Below, piece by piece: positions 11,340 through 23,948 of a DNA stretch of 64,000 nt. This DNA is from Gelatoporia subvermispora B. Taxonomy: Eukaryota > Basidiomycota > Agaricomycetes > Polyporales > Gelatoporiaceae. Position numbers and translations under genes: made by a program. Location of the stretch: contig KB445811.1 of assembly GCA_000320605.2 (NCBI GenBank), positions 208,649 through 272,648 of the forward strand. Reading direction: 5' to 3'. A model generated the notes under the pieces. The model searched no databases. It saw nothing but the letters and a program-made list of their open reading frames with translations, and had not been told where the DNA came from. Every line of letters starts with the position of its first letter. Within the stretch, counting starts at the first letter, position 1.

Positions 11340-12956
11340 ATGCTACGCGAGCACGATCACGACGACGACCTCGAGCGCCCCCGCGCGCCGAGTCCATGGG
11401 ATCCCTTCCTCCCCTCCCCGCCCAACGAACCCGCTCCCGTCCTCAACAAACACTTCCGCAACGGCATACCGAGACTTGTTCCCGAGGTCGAAGAGGTGCG
11501 CAGCCCGTTTCGTGGGAGTATAGCTCACCCGCGTCGACACTGACTACGATCGTGTTCGCCGCCGCAGGGCAACGTCGAGTACAAGCTCAAGCTCACGCAC
11601 ATCTCTCCCGCCCGCTTTGCGCGGCTCGTCACTCAGCTCAAGTGGCGCCTTCTCGAGGGCCACGGGCAGGCGTACTACGAGCTCGGCGTCGCCGACTCGG
11701 GCGCCCTCATCGGCCTCGTCCGTGCCGACCTCGACGCATCCCTCGCCACCCTCGAGGAGATGGCTGCCGAGATCGGCGCGTCCGTCATCGTCGTCAAGGA
11801 GATTGAGGTCCCGCCCGCTGTGGCCGCCCTCGCCGATGCGGAGAACGGCCTCCTCGACGGCACGGGCGGCTGGGCGGCCAAGATGACCAAGAAGCTCAGG
11901 CTCCGCGCGGACGAGGACTCGACGCCCGTCACGACCGAGACGGAGCCCGGGCTTGAGGGCACGGACGACGACGAGGCGACGCCTGCAGAGTCCCCTCTTG
12001 GCACCCCGGCAGGCACCCCACGCGCGTCCCCGGGCCCGCTCGTCGCGCCCGCCATGGCGGCGCGGCGGCTGCGCTCGAACCCGGACCGCCCCTCCGCCCA
12101 GGCCTCGCCCTGCATTGTCCCGCTCGACGACGACCTTGCGCTTTTTGCTATGGAGCCCGAAGTCCCGCACCACATCGACCTCGACCTCGACGACGACCTC
12201 GCGCTCTTCTCCACGGAGCCCGAGGCTCCATTCCGCATCGACCTCGACGCGCCCTCCCCCGTGCCTCCCAGCCCGGACGACGACGGCGGCGCCCCGTGCA
12301 TTGCGCTCGACCTCGGGATCGTTTCTGTATACAAACCCCTCCCCGTCCGACGGCGCGTTCCCGCGCACGCCCCGGTCGCTCCCACTGTCGCGGTGCTGCA
12401 CGGGAAGCAGGCGCGCCGCGCCAAATACGAGAAGAAGGGGAAGGCGCGCCAGCCGTGGCACGCCCAACACTCCACGGTGTCGTCGCCTGGTGCAGCTCCC
12501 GCGCAGACACAGCCGGCCCCAGTGCCGGACAAGCAGGAGACCAAGGCCGCGCGCCGGCAGATTGCGCGGGACCGCCGGCGTGAGGAGCGCAGACAGGCGC
12601 TGCTCGCGCCGCCGGAGCCTGCAGCAGAGCTCGCGCCGACAGGGGACGCTGGAGCTGGCGCGCTCTCTTTGGCTCTGGCTGATACCGTTGGGCATGCTGC
12701 GGATGGCGATGGCGATGTCTCTGCGACTGCTGCTATTACTGTTGTGGGCGCGCATGTGGTCCAGGACGCGACGGTAGAGCTCGAGGCGCGGTTTGCAGCC
12801 CTTGGCGTCAGCGTCGACGCGGATGTCGTCCCCCCAGCTGTGGCAGGCATGGGAGAGAAGGAGAAGGGTGCGGAGCCACGCCTGATCGTCGAGGCTCTGG
12901 TCGTGCGTAAGATGTCGATTGAAGAAGCTTACTTGGACTTGGCGGCTTTTCGCTGA
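11340..12956 (+). CDS. GTPBP1/2-type N-terminal domain protein lacking the GTPase domain
   Basis: Two exons (11340-11495 and 11568-12956) encode 514 residues. Residues about 45-145 match the N-terminal region of the GTPBP1/GTPBP2 family of translational-GTPase-like proteins, with GNVEYKLKL, VTQLKWRLLEG, AYYELGVADSGALIGL, the LEEMAAEIGAS helix and a VVKEIEVPP strand. In the animal proteins this region precedes a G domain. Here no P-loop (GNVDAGKS-type), NKxD or other G motif follows. The rest is Ala/Pro/Asp-rich low complexity with basic patches, and it ends in a conserved-looking EALVVRKMSIEEAYLDL segment before the stop. Codon use and CpG content are like the neighbours. The gene is divergent from the E2 gene. 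It could be a fungal paralogue that lost the GTPase, or the native form of a fungal family. The function is unknown; a role in ribosome or RNA quality control would be inference from the animal proteins. Confidence 0.72.
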
Positions 12957-13252
12957 TGTGACCCAGCCAGTGCGATGAGGTGCAGCAATGAGACATTGCT
13001 TTATCCGCACGGACCTGCTTGGTTCTTTTTATCACATTATTTCCGTCTTTGTATATGGTGTACCAATAGAGCTGTATGTACCAACCTTCATTCAGACATC
13101 CAACGAAGTGCAAATTGTGACAAATGAGCATAATGGAGTAGACAAGACAGGTGATCAATGAGATAATCTACTTGTGAATAAAATGAATCGAATTGGTGTC
13201 ATGAATTGTGTCTTGTAGCTACAGAGAGTGGTCTTGTTCGTGTTCGTGAGTC
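12957..13252. other. Convergent 3' spacer
   Basis: This 296-base AT-richer interval lies between the stop codons of two convergent genes and should hold both polyadenylation regions. No coding potential is evident. Confidence 0.55.
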
Positions 13253-16200
13253 CTAGTGCCGGAGCTCTCCTACATCGTCATCCGAGTCGCTGTCATGGTC
13301 CCCCCACGTCGTTTCCTCCGGTAGCGCGATCACCCCCGAGCCATAATCAAAGCTCAGCCGATGGCTCAAGGGTGGGTTCGCCGCGCCGCCCGCCGCTTGC
13401 GTCCGACCTGTGTCCGACCACGGGTTCGCATGCGCGTCCCCCGACGTGTCCTGCGTGACAATTGGACTCGACGTCGTCGTCGCAGGTGTGCTTGCCGATG
13501 CACCACTGGGTGTGCTCTGGGTGCCGTTGGTGTGGATCTTGCTGTACCTCTTCCGAAGCGTGAGTACGACCGCGGAATCGCGCGTGTCACGTCGGGTCAC
13601 GGTGGTGCCATCTCCGTCGCGCTGTTTCTTCCGGGGCAGCCATGGCGTTGGGAGGATGCCGTTGAGCGCAGGGTGGCCGTAGCGTCGCTTGCCCGTGCTG
13701 ATCGGTGTCGATGGTCATCAGCGTCAATAGAAGGGACCCGGGGCAGGGTTAGGACCTACTTGAGTACACCGCCGTACCAGTTCGCCATTGGAGGCTGCGA
13801 CTACGGGCACCGTGAGCATATGCATCTCGGGAAATGGTATGTACGTACGTAGTCAGTCCGCTCGTCCTCCGGCGCCACGTAGAGTACCTCATCGTTTTGA
13901 GCATATCTCCGGCGATTAAGATTGCTATATGGCGCAGTTGGTCATTAGTCCAGCAAGGGACAACAGGGGCGCGGTTGAAACTCACCTCTGGGACCAGCTA
14001 ACAGGGTGTACGGAACGCAGCCGCACAACATCGGCCGAGTCCTCGCCTCTCTCGACTTCGTAAATTGAGCTCAGATTCACAAACTGGCTAAGCGGGCGGT
14101 AGCGCTTGTATGTTGACCATGACCACAGCAGTGTCCCCGCCAGTAACGGCGCTATGAGAGACGAACACACATATGCCTTCTTCAGGATGAAGATGCCTGT
14201 CATGAAAACGTTGAATATTACGACGCCCCAAATCAGCCGGACGAATGTTATTGGCCATGCTTGTCCCTGAGACTCGTAGGGCTTGTAAAACACTGTGGAT
14301 ACTTAGCTGCCAGACCAGAGTGTCACCGGACGGGTGCGTACCAAATAGCAGCTTGTACTTGTACACGAGATAAGCTACGCCGAAGTAGACGGCGCCAAAG
14401 ATCAGAATCAGCGGCTGGATGACGCTGTAGAGCAGCGTAATGACGAAGATCAGGATAGACTGCGGATAGACAGCGCCGTAATTGATCATTGGCGGTGCGT
14501 TGAGTTCAGCGTAATCTGGGGAAGCGACTATGGTCAGCTACGAGACATATCCCTACACAGATCTGTTTCACCTCGAGGCGTTCTAGTGATAAACATTCTA
14601 TACAACAGCCGTGGCACAAGAACACCAAGGTTCAAGATCTGCAATGGCATAATGCCGAGACCTATCCAAGGATGAGCATCATTTGTGACAGGCCTGTAAA
14701 ACTGATCCTCACCTTGCAGAATTACATATGATAGGAAGAAATGTCTGGAGCAAGCGTGAGAATCAACAATTATTGTGGCACGCATTCGGACATCACCTGG
14801 CTTGACCAGCAGCAAGGGCATCGGCGAGCTTCTCGACACCTTTTGCGGGAGAACTAGCAAGGTCGCGCACGAGTTGCCAGTACGTACTTGCCAATAAGAA
14901 TATGAAAACAACGTTGACAAGCAAGAAGAGGAAGTATCTGCTTCGAAGTTAGCAGGGACTCTGACAGGATATGCGTTGGAGATCGAGTCACTTTTTCATC
15001 AGCGAGTACTCGATCCAACTACGAGCCGGGAACCCCTGAATATATGTCAAGCCTGATGGGGAGCAACGATTAGCTGTTAGGCCACGACTAGCGTACTTCT
15101 CACGTACCTTCGAGCAAAAGCGGTAGAGTAGCGTTGAGTGAGATCATCGCAACAGAGGGCAAGGAGTTCTGTACGATAGCGCGAATTTGCTGGTTCCTGT
15201 CGATCAGCTCGCCTAGCCAAGGCATCGTCTTTTTGATCTCTTTGTAACTCAGCAGACTCGCGAGGCCTGTGATCGGGATGAGCCAGAAGAACAGCAGGAG
15301 ACCCATTGCAGCGAAAACGATCCACTCGCGCACGACGAGGGACGTCGGCGAGTGGCTCACGGCAGACCAGATGATGTCACGCGGCTCGGGAGCGGGGTGA
15401 GCTAGGCATTCCGACGGGCTGGGTGCCAGCACGGATTGTGTCGCGATTTGCTGTGGGGAGGTCGCACGAGTAAGCGGTGGATATCGTGGGGAAGAGAAAA
15501 CGCGGAGGACATACAGCACTAGACATCTTATCGAACGTCACGAACGCGACATGCGTTGCCTTGAACTTGCCCGACCGGCGGCGCTTCCGGACCATCTCGT
15601 CCGCCTCCTTGAAGCGCTCCTGCAGGTGGTCGATCGCGTCTGTCGACGGCTTGAACCAGCTCAGGCGCAGCGTTGGACGCCTGCGGCCCGGGATCTCGGC
15701 CTGCGCTTCCACGGCTGCGCCGTCCGCCTGTGTGCCTGGCGCGCCGTTTTGCGTCTGTGGCTGGGGGAGCTGGCGGCCGTCCACAACGCACGGGTTACCC
15801 ATGTACTTGACCCAGGCCTCCTCGAGCTTCTTGAGTGCCTCGGTGCGCTTGTCGAGCAGGCGCTTCAGCGATGCGACTTCCCTGCACACACTCACGCTCT
15901 CGACCTGCATGCCCATGTGCTCGAAATAGTCCTGCAGCGCGCGCTCCGCGCGTAGCTGCGGTGGCAAATGCGTGATCATCACTGTGCGCGCGGCGACGGA
16001 GTGCACGAGCTCGAGCGAGAAGAGCTGCCGTGCCCGGATGTACCGCTTGTAGTTCTTGTGGATGAAGTACAGAGAGAGGATCGTGAAGAGGTAGGTGAAG
16101 AGGAGGTGCACGGATAGGTACGAATTGGCGTCGCTGATGAGGTCTAGCCAGTCGCTCCCTGGAGAAGAGGGAGATGGGGAGGATGGTGGAGGTGCGGGAT

Positions 16201-17144
16201 CGAGTGCTGTGATGTTACGCCAGCCTCCGTCATCATCGCTCCCGTCACCAATATCAATGTTATTCTTCGCACATATGAGTACAAGGCTGAAAGCATATGA
16301 CTGAGACAAACCTTCAAATTGATCGGCATCAAAATGAGCACTGCGAAGACGGAGCAGGTCGAGAATAGCCAGAAGGACATTTTGTAGAAGCTGAGTAGCT
16401 GATAATTATAAGTCAGCATCAGCAATGTGGACGATCGAGGTGATGTGTAGCAGAAAAATTCTCAAAATCTAAGGCATATTTCTGAATGTAGATTCGTGCT
16501 CATAGCAATGCCGGAGTCGCATTTTGCACTTGCGCCTGACGAGGCTGAACTGCTCTCAGAGGGGTGATTGCGGCATAGCAAAGTGAGCAACAACAGTTCT
16601 GGCCCGTCCCGCGTTTGCAGAATCGCTCGGGCTCCCCGGACAGGATTGTGCGGCAATTGTCGTTCACTCCAGCTAACACAAGAACGTAATGGCAGCACCG
16701 AGAGACTCACCACAGCGGCATCGAGCCCCACTATCTGTAGAACAGCAAACTCCGAGGTCCGTATTGTGGGTATGATCCATCCGAAGAAACTTTGATTGCT
16801 ATGGGCCTCATGCGGCGAGAAGCCTAAGCACGATGTAACAATAAGTCAATTACGGCAACAACTGCAGACCTGTAGCATCACCTTTGAGCTTGGTCCGCGG
16901 AGCGTACACGAGTGGCCATCTGGTGCGGCAGTAAGAGAACAGGAGGAACGAAACGACGCCTATCGTTGTCGAGAGGGTAAGCTGAGTGGTGAACCAAGGT
17001 CCCTCAAACTTGTCTACAGATCCACATATCGTCAGAGCGTGTGCAGCAACTAGTACATTAGGTCGGCGCACATGTCGGAGGCGTCCCCGGAGGCAAACCG
17101 CCAGGCTCGTCGTCATAAGCCCAGAGGGCCTTGTACATGGTCAT
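13253..17144 (-). CDS. CSC1/OSCA1-type calcium-permeable stress-gated cation channel
   Basis: A 952-residue membrane protein is encoded by 15 exons (minus strand): 17144-17072, 17013-16882, 16823-16711, 16398-16312, 16264-15515, 15450-15108, 15052-14992, 14937-14797, 14744-14713, 14661-14572, 14515-14342, 14292-13986, 13924-13849, 13794-13760 and 13697-13253. Every phase fits. Family features in order are an N-terminal helix in TLSTTIGVVSFLLFSY; the GLDAAVLLSFYKM / VFAVLILMPIN pair; a third helix around LFTYLFTILSLYF; a cytosolic domain with VMITHLPPQLRAE and AFVTFDKMSSAQ; the 7TM channel region (about 560-830) with WLIPITGLASLLS, SYVILQGLGIMPLQ and LLYSVIQPLILIFGAVYFG; and the fungal C-terminal signature TGKRRYGHPALNGILPTPWLP. 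The family conducts cations on membrane tension or osmotic shock. Two in-frame Met codons (17144, 17138) could start it; I use the first. The intron at 16399-16710 is 312 bases, unlike the roughly 50-base rule elsewhere. Confidence 0.9.
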
Positions 17145-17419
17145 AAGTGGGGCGTTAATCCAAGAGACAGACATTCAGAGTGTACAGAAGCTTTTCAGGG
17201 TATCGCAGTCATAAAAATGGGGAGTGCGGGATGGGCACGAGATGCGAGGAGGGCGCAAGAAGCGAGCGGGTCGCGCGCCGCGACGCGTCGAGACTGCGCG
17301 CCTCCCCTGCGGCCCGAGTCTCCACGCGCCAGCCACACCGACATACATACTGGATGTGATCATGCAGAACACGACATGTAACGAATGTTCCCGGCGCAGA
17401 CAAAAGGTGACTTTGACAT

Positions 17420-18966
17420 CTACTCAGAGAGAAGCTCCTCTAACTGTTCCGTACTGTGTTTCTGCGAAAGAGCATCCAAAATGTCCCGCAACCCTTCACC
17501 CTCCATGACCGATAGCAAGTTCATGACTGACAAGCCCAGCCGGTGATCCGTGACGCGGTCCTATTATACATGAGAATTCGCTCAGAAACAAACGGATGGT
17601 GCTGGTACATACTTGCGCATAGTTGTATGTCCGCACTTTCTCGCTCCGGTCCACGCTGCGCACGAGTTTGTTACGCACAGCACGCTTCTGCGCACTCTCC
17701 TCGGCGAGCTTGCGGTCCATCAGACGAGCTCTCAGGACTTGGAATGCTCGGCGCTTGTTCTGGCGTACACATAAGTAGGGTAAGCCCGGCATGCACGTAT
17801 GATACTCGAGCGGACTGACCTGATGTTGACTCCGCTCGTCCTGCATCGAGACGGTGATACCGGTAGGTTCGTGTGTGAGACGAACGGCAGACTCGGTTTT
17901 GTTGACGTGCTGGGTTCGTGGTATGAACAAGTGAGTAGCCTGTACCAATGATGTCTAAGAGACCCGATATCATACCTGCCCGCCGGCTCCGCGCGCACGC
18001 ATCACCTCAAGTTTCACGTCGCTCATCTTGAACAACTCCTCATCCTTCCCAGCATCTGCATCTTCAGAGGTGGGCAGAACCTACGTAGTACACCTCAGTG
18101 CCGCTCAAATGGTATGGCGCACAGACCTACCAGGACAGCCACTGTGCTTGTGTGCACCCTCCCGTTAGATTCTGTCGCAGGCACTCGCTGCACGCGATGG
18201 ACGCCGCTCTCCCAACGGAGAACATCGTATGCGCCCTCGCCCTTGATCTCCATGATCGCGTCCTTGACACCGCCGTTTTCTGTCTCGTTGCGACTGAGAA
18301 CCGATGCCTTCCATTCGTACATGTCCGCCACCCGGAGATACATGCGCATGACCTCGCCTAGGAAGAGCGATGACTCAGAACCGCCGACACCGGACCGCAG
18401 CTCTACCAGCGCAGACATCTGTGCTGTAGTCGACGAGGGGACGACCAGGCGCGGCAAGGTGGTTTCTACCATCTTGGTGAGCTCCTCTGTGAGCGAGGCG
18501 TGCTCCTCCTCGGCCAGCGCACGCATTGCGGGATCAGAATCGCTGAGAAGCGAGGCAGTTTCCTTCAGAGCCTACTGAACACGACGTAAACCGGAACCCA
18601 GGGAGAGGTATGGAGTAGACACGGACCTCTGCGGCCTGCATCCAGCTTTTCCATGCATCCTGCAGCTGTTCTAGCTCTTTGACCTTCTTCGAGCGCGCTA
18701 TATCTTCTGCGGATGAGGCATAGTCCTTTGGTGCCTAAATGAGAGGTGGTTTAGTGAACGTTGCCCCCATTTGACGTCGCATGTACCTCGAGTAGCAAGT
18801 TGTCTCGTTCCTGCAATTTCCGTCTGACGAGCTGTACTATCGGCGCATTGTCGAGGTCGTTAAATGTGTTCTGTTTCACAGAGAATGCCCTTGTGTTCGA
18901 TGTATAGCGTAGGGCAGAGAGCGTACGATTAAGATGCGGCCGAAGGTGGCGGGAAAGCGTGAACAT
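17420..18966 (-). CDS. MRF1: Mitochondrial peptide chain release factor 1 (class I)
   Basis: Seven exons (18966-18787, 18734-18627, 18571-18131, 18080-17976, 17909-17820, 17759-17613, 17560-17420; minus strand) give 403 residues, normal for the family. The first 30 or so residues are basic and hydroxylated without acids ([16 protein letters not shown]), as expected of a mitochondrial import signal. The PCRF domain shows [14 protein letters not shown] and [10 protein letters not shown]. It is followed by the [23 protein letters not shown] block and the catalytic GGQ at residues 276-278 in [20 protein letters not shown] enters the ribosomal peptidyl transferase centre and releases the finished chain at UAA/UAG. 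The C-terminal end carries [15 protein letters not shown] and a short helical tail. An intron falls directly after the GGQ codons. The gene is divergent from the WDR59 gene. Confidence 0.95.
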
Positions 18967-19167
18967 GGACTAGAAACAGAGTCGCTGGGCGTTCAAGCCG
19001 ATCTTTGGATGGGCGGCCCGGAGGAGGTTGGCGGCGTCGAGCCATCCTCTGTTCTTTACCTCACTCGCCTGCACGCAGCCTCGATTTTTGCTCGGCTCTG
19101 GCGTCTTGTCTGCGTCTGAGATGTAACTGCACAGCTGCTAGCGAGACCCTTATATCAGCTCTGCAGC
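18967..19167. promoter_or_regulatory. Bidirectional promoter between MRF1 and MTC5/WDR59
   Basis: Only 201 bases separate the two divergent start codons, so the promoters must overlap. No clear TATA box is visible on either strand. The pairing links a mitochondrial translation factor with a TORC1-pathway regulator, but co-regulation is only an inference from distance. Confidence 0.5.
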
Positions 19168-22100
19168 ATGTCGTCCCGGAAGAAGTCTATGGATATGCAG
19201 GAGCCGCACTCTCCTGACCAGGGCAGCAACTTGCGCCGCAGCCTTCAGATTGATATGAAGGCACTCGTCGGTGATGCTGTCGGAAACGTAAGCTTTCTTT
19301 CTGGTGCTTGGAAACGAGATGTGGGATATCTGGTCTCTTGTGGCTTTCTCCCGGCTTATGTGCGAGGTCGGTTCTACCTGCGGCGCCCTGTGATTCTCGT
19401 CCATCCCGTGTGCAGTGATTCTGGGACTTAGCCACGGCCTCTCTAGAGATCTCAGATGTCTTTTACTGGTGGATCCTGGTCTTACGCATGCCTATAGATG
19501 AGCATAAGCCCCGGCAGTCGCGACGTAGTCCTGGCCGCGTAAGTAACCATGACAAGGTTCCAGGTGTTCAGAGGCTGAGCTATACTAGACGGAAGGGACT
19601 GTTTATCATCGACTTAGAAGCACCTCTCAATGTCCCCCGGTTCGTTCCATGTCAGAACATTCGATAATTTTGGGTTCTAAGACTTGCGCAGCTTCCTACC
19701 TCAGGGCGGCACATGGGATGTCGCCGACGTACAGTGGAACCCGCACCAGGCCCGCGGAGAGTACATCGTTTCAACTTCAGGCGAAAAGCTGTATGTGCAA
19801 TTCTGACATAAGTTTACCTTTACTGAGCTGCCGTTAGACTCATATGGAACTTGCTCCTGGCCGGCAAGACATCTATTCAACATGTCCTGAAGTCTCACTA
19901 TCGTGCGATTACGGATATCAACTGGCACACCACAGATCCAGATGTTGTAGTTAGCACTGGTATAGATTCGTGGCTCTGGGCATGGGATCTGCGGACTCCA
20001 GAGAAGCCAATAATGGGTGTGCCCTCGTGATACCGTCATTATATGTGTGCATAGACTTACTCTAGTCGGATAGGACTATGTGATTTCAATTGTGAGGAAC
20101 AACTTCCTGCGTCTTCGTTCAGTGTTGACGACGTCCTTTAGCTGCTGGAACGCAGGTAAAATGGAATCGGCTTGACGGCAATATTCTAGCCTCGTCACAT
20201 CTCGATACTGTGCTCATCTGGGATCGACGGGTGAGTATAATTCCAAGGTTATCAACAGTAATTTACTGACGAGAATTAGAAAGGATCATTGCCACTGTCC
20301 AGGATCCCCGCTCATTCGGCAAAGATATACGGCATAGACTGGTCGCATGATAGACGAAATGAGATCGTGACCTGTTCCCTCGACAAAACGATTAAGATCT
20401 GGGATACCCAGACCTCCGAAGCCAAAGTTACGATCGACACCACATACCCAGTGTGGCGTGCTCGAGATCTGCCGTTCGGGCAGGGAGTACTCTCGCTGCC
20501 CCAACGAGGCGAGACGACGCTCGAGATGTGGGCGCATGATGATCCTGAGAGTCCTATTGAGACTTTCGCAGGTCATACAGACGTCGTGAAAGAGTTTGTG
20601 TGGCGCAGAGGGGGCCCAGGTATGTGCAGTTCAAACCTTTGTGCGAACGAACGTGGTATGGACGCCTTTTGCACAGAGGGACTCGACTTCCAGCTCATAA
20701 CCTGGTCGAAAGACAAGACCTTGCGGTTCTGGCCCGTTAGTCCAGAAATCATGCAGGTACGCACTGACACGCATGGCCACAGCACAACGCTCTCAATTAC
20801 TGTATCGTCCCGCAGAAAGCTGGCGCGGCGCCCAAGGCCCGCGCAGAAGCGACCGATGCAGATCACCGCTCGTTCAGCCATCCGCCAATCGGGATGGACC
20901 CGCCGCCTGCGGTGTCCGCGCCTGTGGGCAACCGCGCGATCCTCGCCGAGGTGCGCGCCCCGTTCCCGATGCGCCCCCCACGCACGAGCGCGTCGCTTCT
21001 CGCGCAGCTGCACGGCGGCAAGCGCGACTCGTCCAGCGGCCGCTCCGTGCCGCAGTCCCCGCTCGGCTCGAACCCTATCCCGATCACCCAGCGCAAGGGC
21101 GGCACGATGACCCGCGGGCTCGGCGGCGGCCGCTCTGCCCAGATTACGGCGTATGCGTGGTTGTCAAGCGTGAAGGTCGGCGGGAAGAGGGAGAGCAGCT
21201 CGAATCGCGGGAGTGTAGGCGAGAGTGGGACGTTGTCGCGACGAGCGTCGAGGTCGCGGGCGCCGTCTGCGGCGAGCGGCCCCCTCTCGCAAGTAGCATC
21301 TGCGCTTGATATGACCATAGACAGTAGGGCGACCAGTAGTGATGGGATCGCGGCGGAGGATATCAGCGAAAGCTTGCAAGATGAGTGAGTGGAGGCGCGA
21401 CTCGCTTGCGGTATCGTGTCTGAGATGGTGTTTGCTAGGATCACGTCTGCAGTGAACAAGCTGGCGACCTCAAAGGTTAAGCTCGAAAAGGTTGGTTAGA
21501 GTCTGCAGAGATTACGACATGTCTCAACTGCTGTTCCCCCACAGGCTGAGCTGACGCGTCGGCGAACGTGTACTTTTGGTCTGCACGGTCCATGGGGCGA
21601 GTCGACATCCGTCTTCATTCGCATCACTTTCGCCTTCCCCCGAGACTATCCCCACGCCGGCGAGGTGCCCACTGTAGACCTCGAGCGCAACCCGCTCATT
21701 TCAATGAAGACGCACGCGTCAATTCTCCGGCACCTCCGCAAGATCATCCACCAACAACAGGGCCCCTGCCTCGAGCGGTGCCTCCGCTTCCTGCTCTTCG
21801 GCGACGAGGACAGCCAGGCTGGACGGCACATCAGCATGGAGTCCTCGTCCGAAGAGGACGACGACGATATGCCTGTGGTCAGCAAGCCGAAGGAGCGCGC
21901 GTTCCCTGCGTTGCGGAGCGACAAGAATCTGGCAGAGCCCCGCACGTCGCAGGGCGTGTTCGGGCCCACGGGTGCGCTGCGTCTCTTCATGTCCACGTTC
22001 GTACATGTCCGTACTCACCCAACGATGCCCAGGCGAGCTCGTTTGCTTCTCCCGCGCGCCGCCGCGCATCATCCGGAACCTCATGCGCGAGATCTCCGTT

Positions 22101-23948
22101 GCGCCGCCCGCAAACCCCGCCGAACCGTCCGCACACCTCTTCCGCGCGCCGATGCTCCTCTCCGACGCGGTACGCCACCTCGCGGCTGCAGCGCATGACC
22201 GTGTGGACGAGATGGCAGCTGCGCGGGCGGCGGACGAGCCGAGCAGCATTCTGCGCATCGCGACGCACCTCTTCGTCTTCGCGCAGCAGAAGCCGCGCCG
22301 CCCGTCTGAGCACGCCGCCCCCGTCCAGAGTGCTGCCGCAAGCTACGCACTGCTCCCCACGGCGACTGCGCGCAGTACGGTGTTCGTGAGGGATGTGGCG
22401 GCTGTCGCAGGCGTGGATGTTGTTGTGGCGGCGAAATATGCGCTGTGCGGGCACGATCGGACGAAGATATGCAAAGATAATGCGGAGGTTGCGGAGCAGA
22501 ACGGAAGGTTCGACCATAAACGGGTGTTTGATATGCTCTCAGTGACATTTGCGCGGTCATGCGTGGGGGGTGACTCATTGATGTGCCGGGATCGCGAAGA
22601 GTCTGTGATGCATGTCTTGATCAAATTGTGAGATCGCATGAGTGAAGTACGTAGTGACACTGATGACAATTTACAGGTACCGGGAATTCTTGATGGAGAA
22701 GGATGTTCAGATGCTCGCTATTATCGCAACATTTCTGCTTCCATATACCCGCTGTAAGAACGCCAAGTCTTCATTCGTGATTTAGCTGCTCATACTGCAT
22801 TCTAGTATCGCGAGCATCGAAGATTTGTAATCATGGGCTCACTCCACCTCCCAAAACATTGCTGTCACGAAAATCCGGGTCAGATTACTTTGACTTCAGC
22901 CGCATCAGGAATGGCCGCCAGTCGTCCCATTCTCAGTCTCCTCGAAGACCTCCCACTACGCCAATCTCGCCTTCGCTGCCCATGCCTCCTGCGTTGCCGT
23001 CGCCCTCGTCCTCTAGAGGGTCGTTCTCAAGCATTTTTGCTTCATATACGATGAAGCAGTTTGTCATTGGTGGGTTCGATCATCCTGTCTTGAAGTTATC
23101 CAGTCAATAACTACGGCATCGTAGGTTCAAGATGTGAGACGGGTAGTTTCATGATTCGTGCAGCTGCTAAACATAGTTCTAGCTGGCTACCGACGATCGT
23201 CTCCGCTCAGACCGGAGCCTCTTACGAAGTCTTGGTCGGGTAACTACACATCCCTAGACTCGAGTCCGACTCTGTCCTCTCCAGGGCACGAGCGGCGCCC
23301 GACATTCTCGCAAGTTGTTTCGTCTCGTCCATCACGTGACGCGAACAAGAAGATCACCTTCCACCCTGTCAAAGAGGAGCGTGGTACGTGTGTCCTCAAC
23401 GAAATTGAAACAAGCTCAATCTGCCTGCAGAAGAGTCTGCAATACAGACACTACAACTGTATAGTCAGTTGGTGTGCCATATACTGGCGTACGCCGAGAT
23501 GCTCCTCGCGTGGCAGCTTCCGCACAGGAGGAGTGAGCTCTTGAAGCTCGTCGAGGAGGATCTTGCTGCAGCAGGTCTTACTGCAGTAGTCCTTGACAGT
23601 GCTCTGGACTCTGGTCCCATTGGTACGCCAAAAGCTGAAGCATCGCGTTATGCTAACAATTGCGGAGTAGGCTGCCGGCTGGTGCCCTCTTCGCGCACGC
23701 CGAGCCCACCGGGCAAGAGCCAGACACAGACACGCTGCTCTATTTGCCGCCTGCGTGTTACAGGTGAGGAATATGTGCTCGGCTGGGAGTTGTAACTGAA
23801 TGTGGTTGTCATAGGGTTGTCGTATACGTGCATGTTGTGTCTGCACATCAGCCACGTCGCGTGCTGGGAAAAGTGGGTGAACGCGTCGTGTGCGAGCGGG
23901 TGCGGGTGCTCGTGCAGCCAGTCTCCGGTGCACGGAGTGTATAGATGA
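19168..23948 (+). CDS. MTC5: SEA/GATOR2 complex subunit WDR59 (Mtc5/Sea3): WD40-RWD-RING protein
   Basis: This subunit of the SEACAT/GATOR2 complex acts on the vacuole upstream of TORC1 in amino-acid sensing. I assembled 20 exons in consistent phase: 19168-19287, 19498-19538, 19589-19639, 19692-19790, 19838-20016, 20074-20091, 20142-20230, 20280-20619, 20677-20756, 20816-21384, 21439-21490, 21545-21971, 22033-22627, 22677-22753, 22806-23069, 23125-23133, 23183-23383, 23431-23622, 23671-23763 and 23815-23948. This gives about 1209 residues. Residues 40-340 are a WD40 propeller (DVADVQWNP, WLWAWDLRTPEKP, TVLIWDRR, IYGIDWSHD, TIKIWDTQ, TLRFWPV). After a Ser-rich linker comes an RWD domain (about 547-640; TSVFIRITFAFPRDYP). 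At the C-terminus is a RING-like zinc site starting CSICRLRVTGLSYTC and ending CASGCGCSC. The 18-base exon is required by frame; the 9-base exon (23125-23133) is optional, because skipping it also keeps the frame. Confidence 0.92.

Noticed and set aside
11544..13010. Long 488-codon open frame on the minus strand
   Set aside because: It is the antisense shadow of the GTPBP-like gene. Its Arg/Gly/Val-rich composition arises from the GC-rich coding strand, and the plus frame has the recognisable conserved domain.
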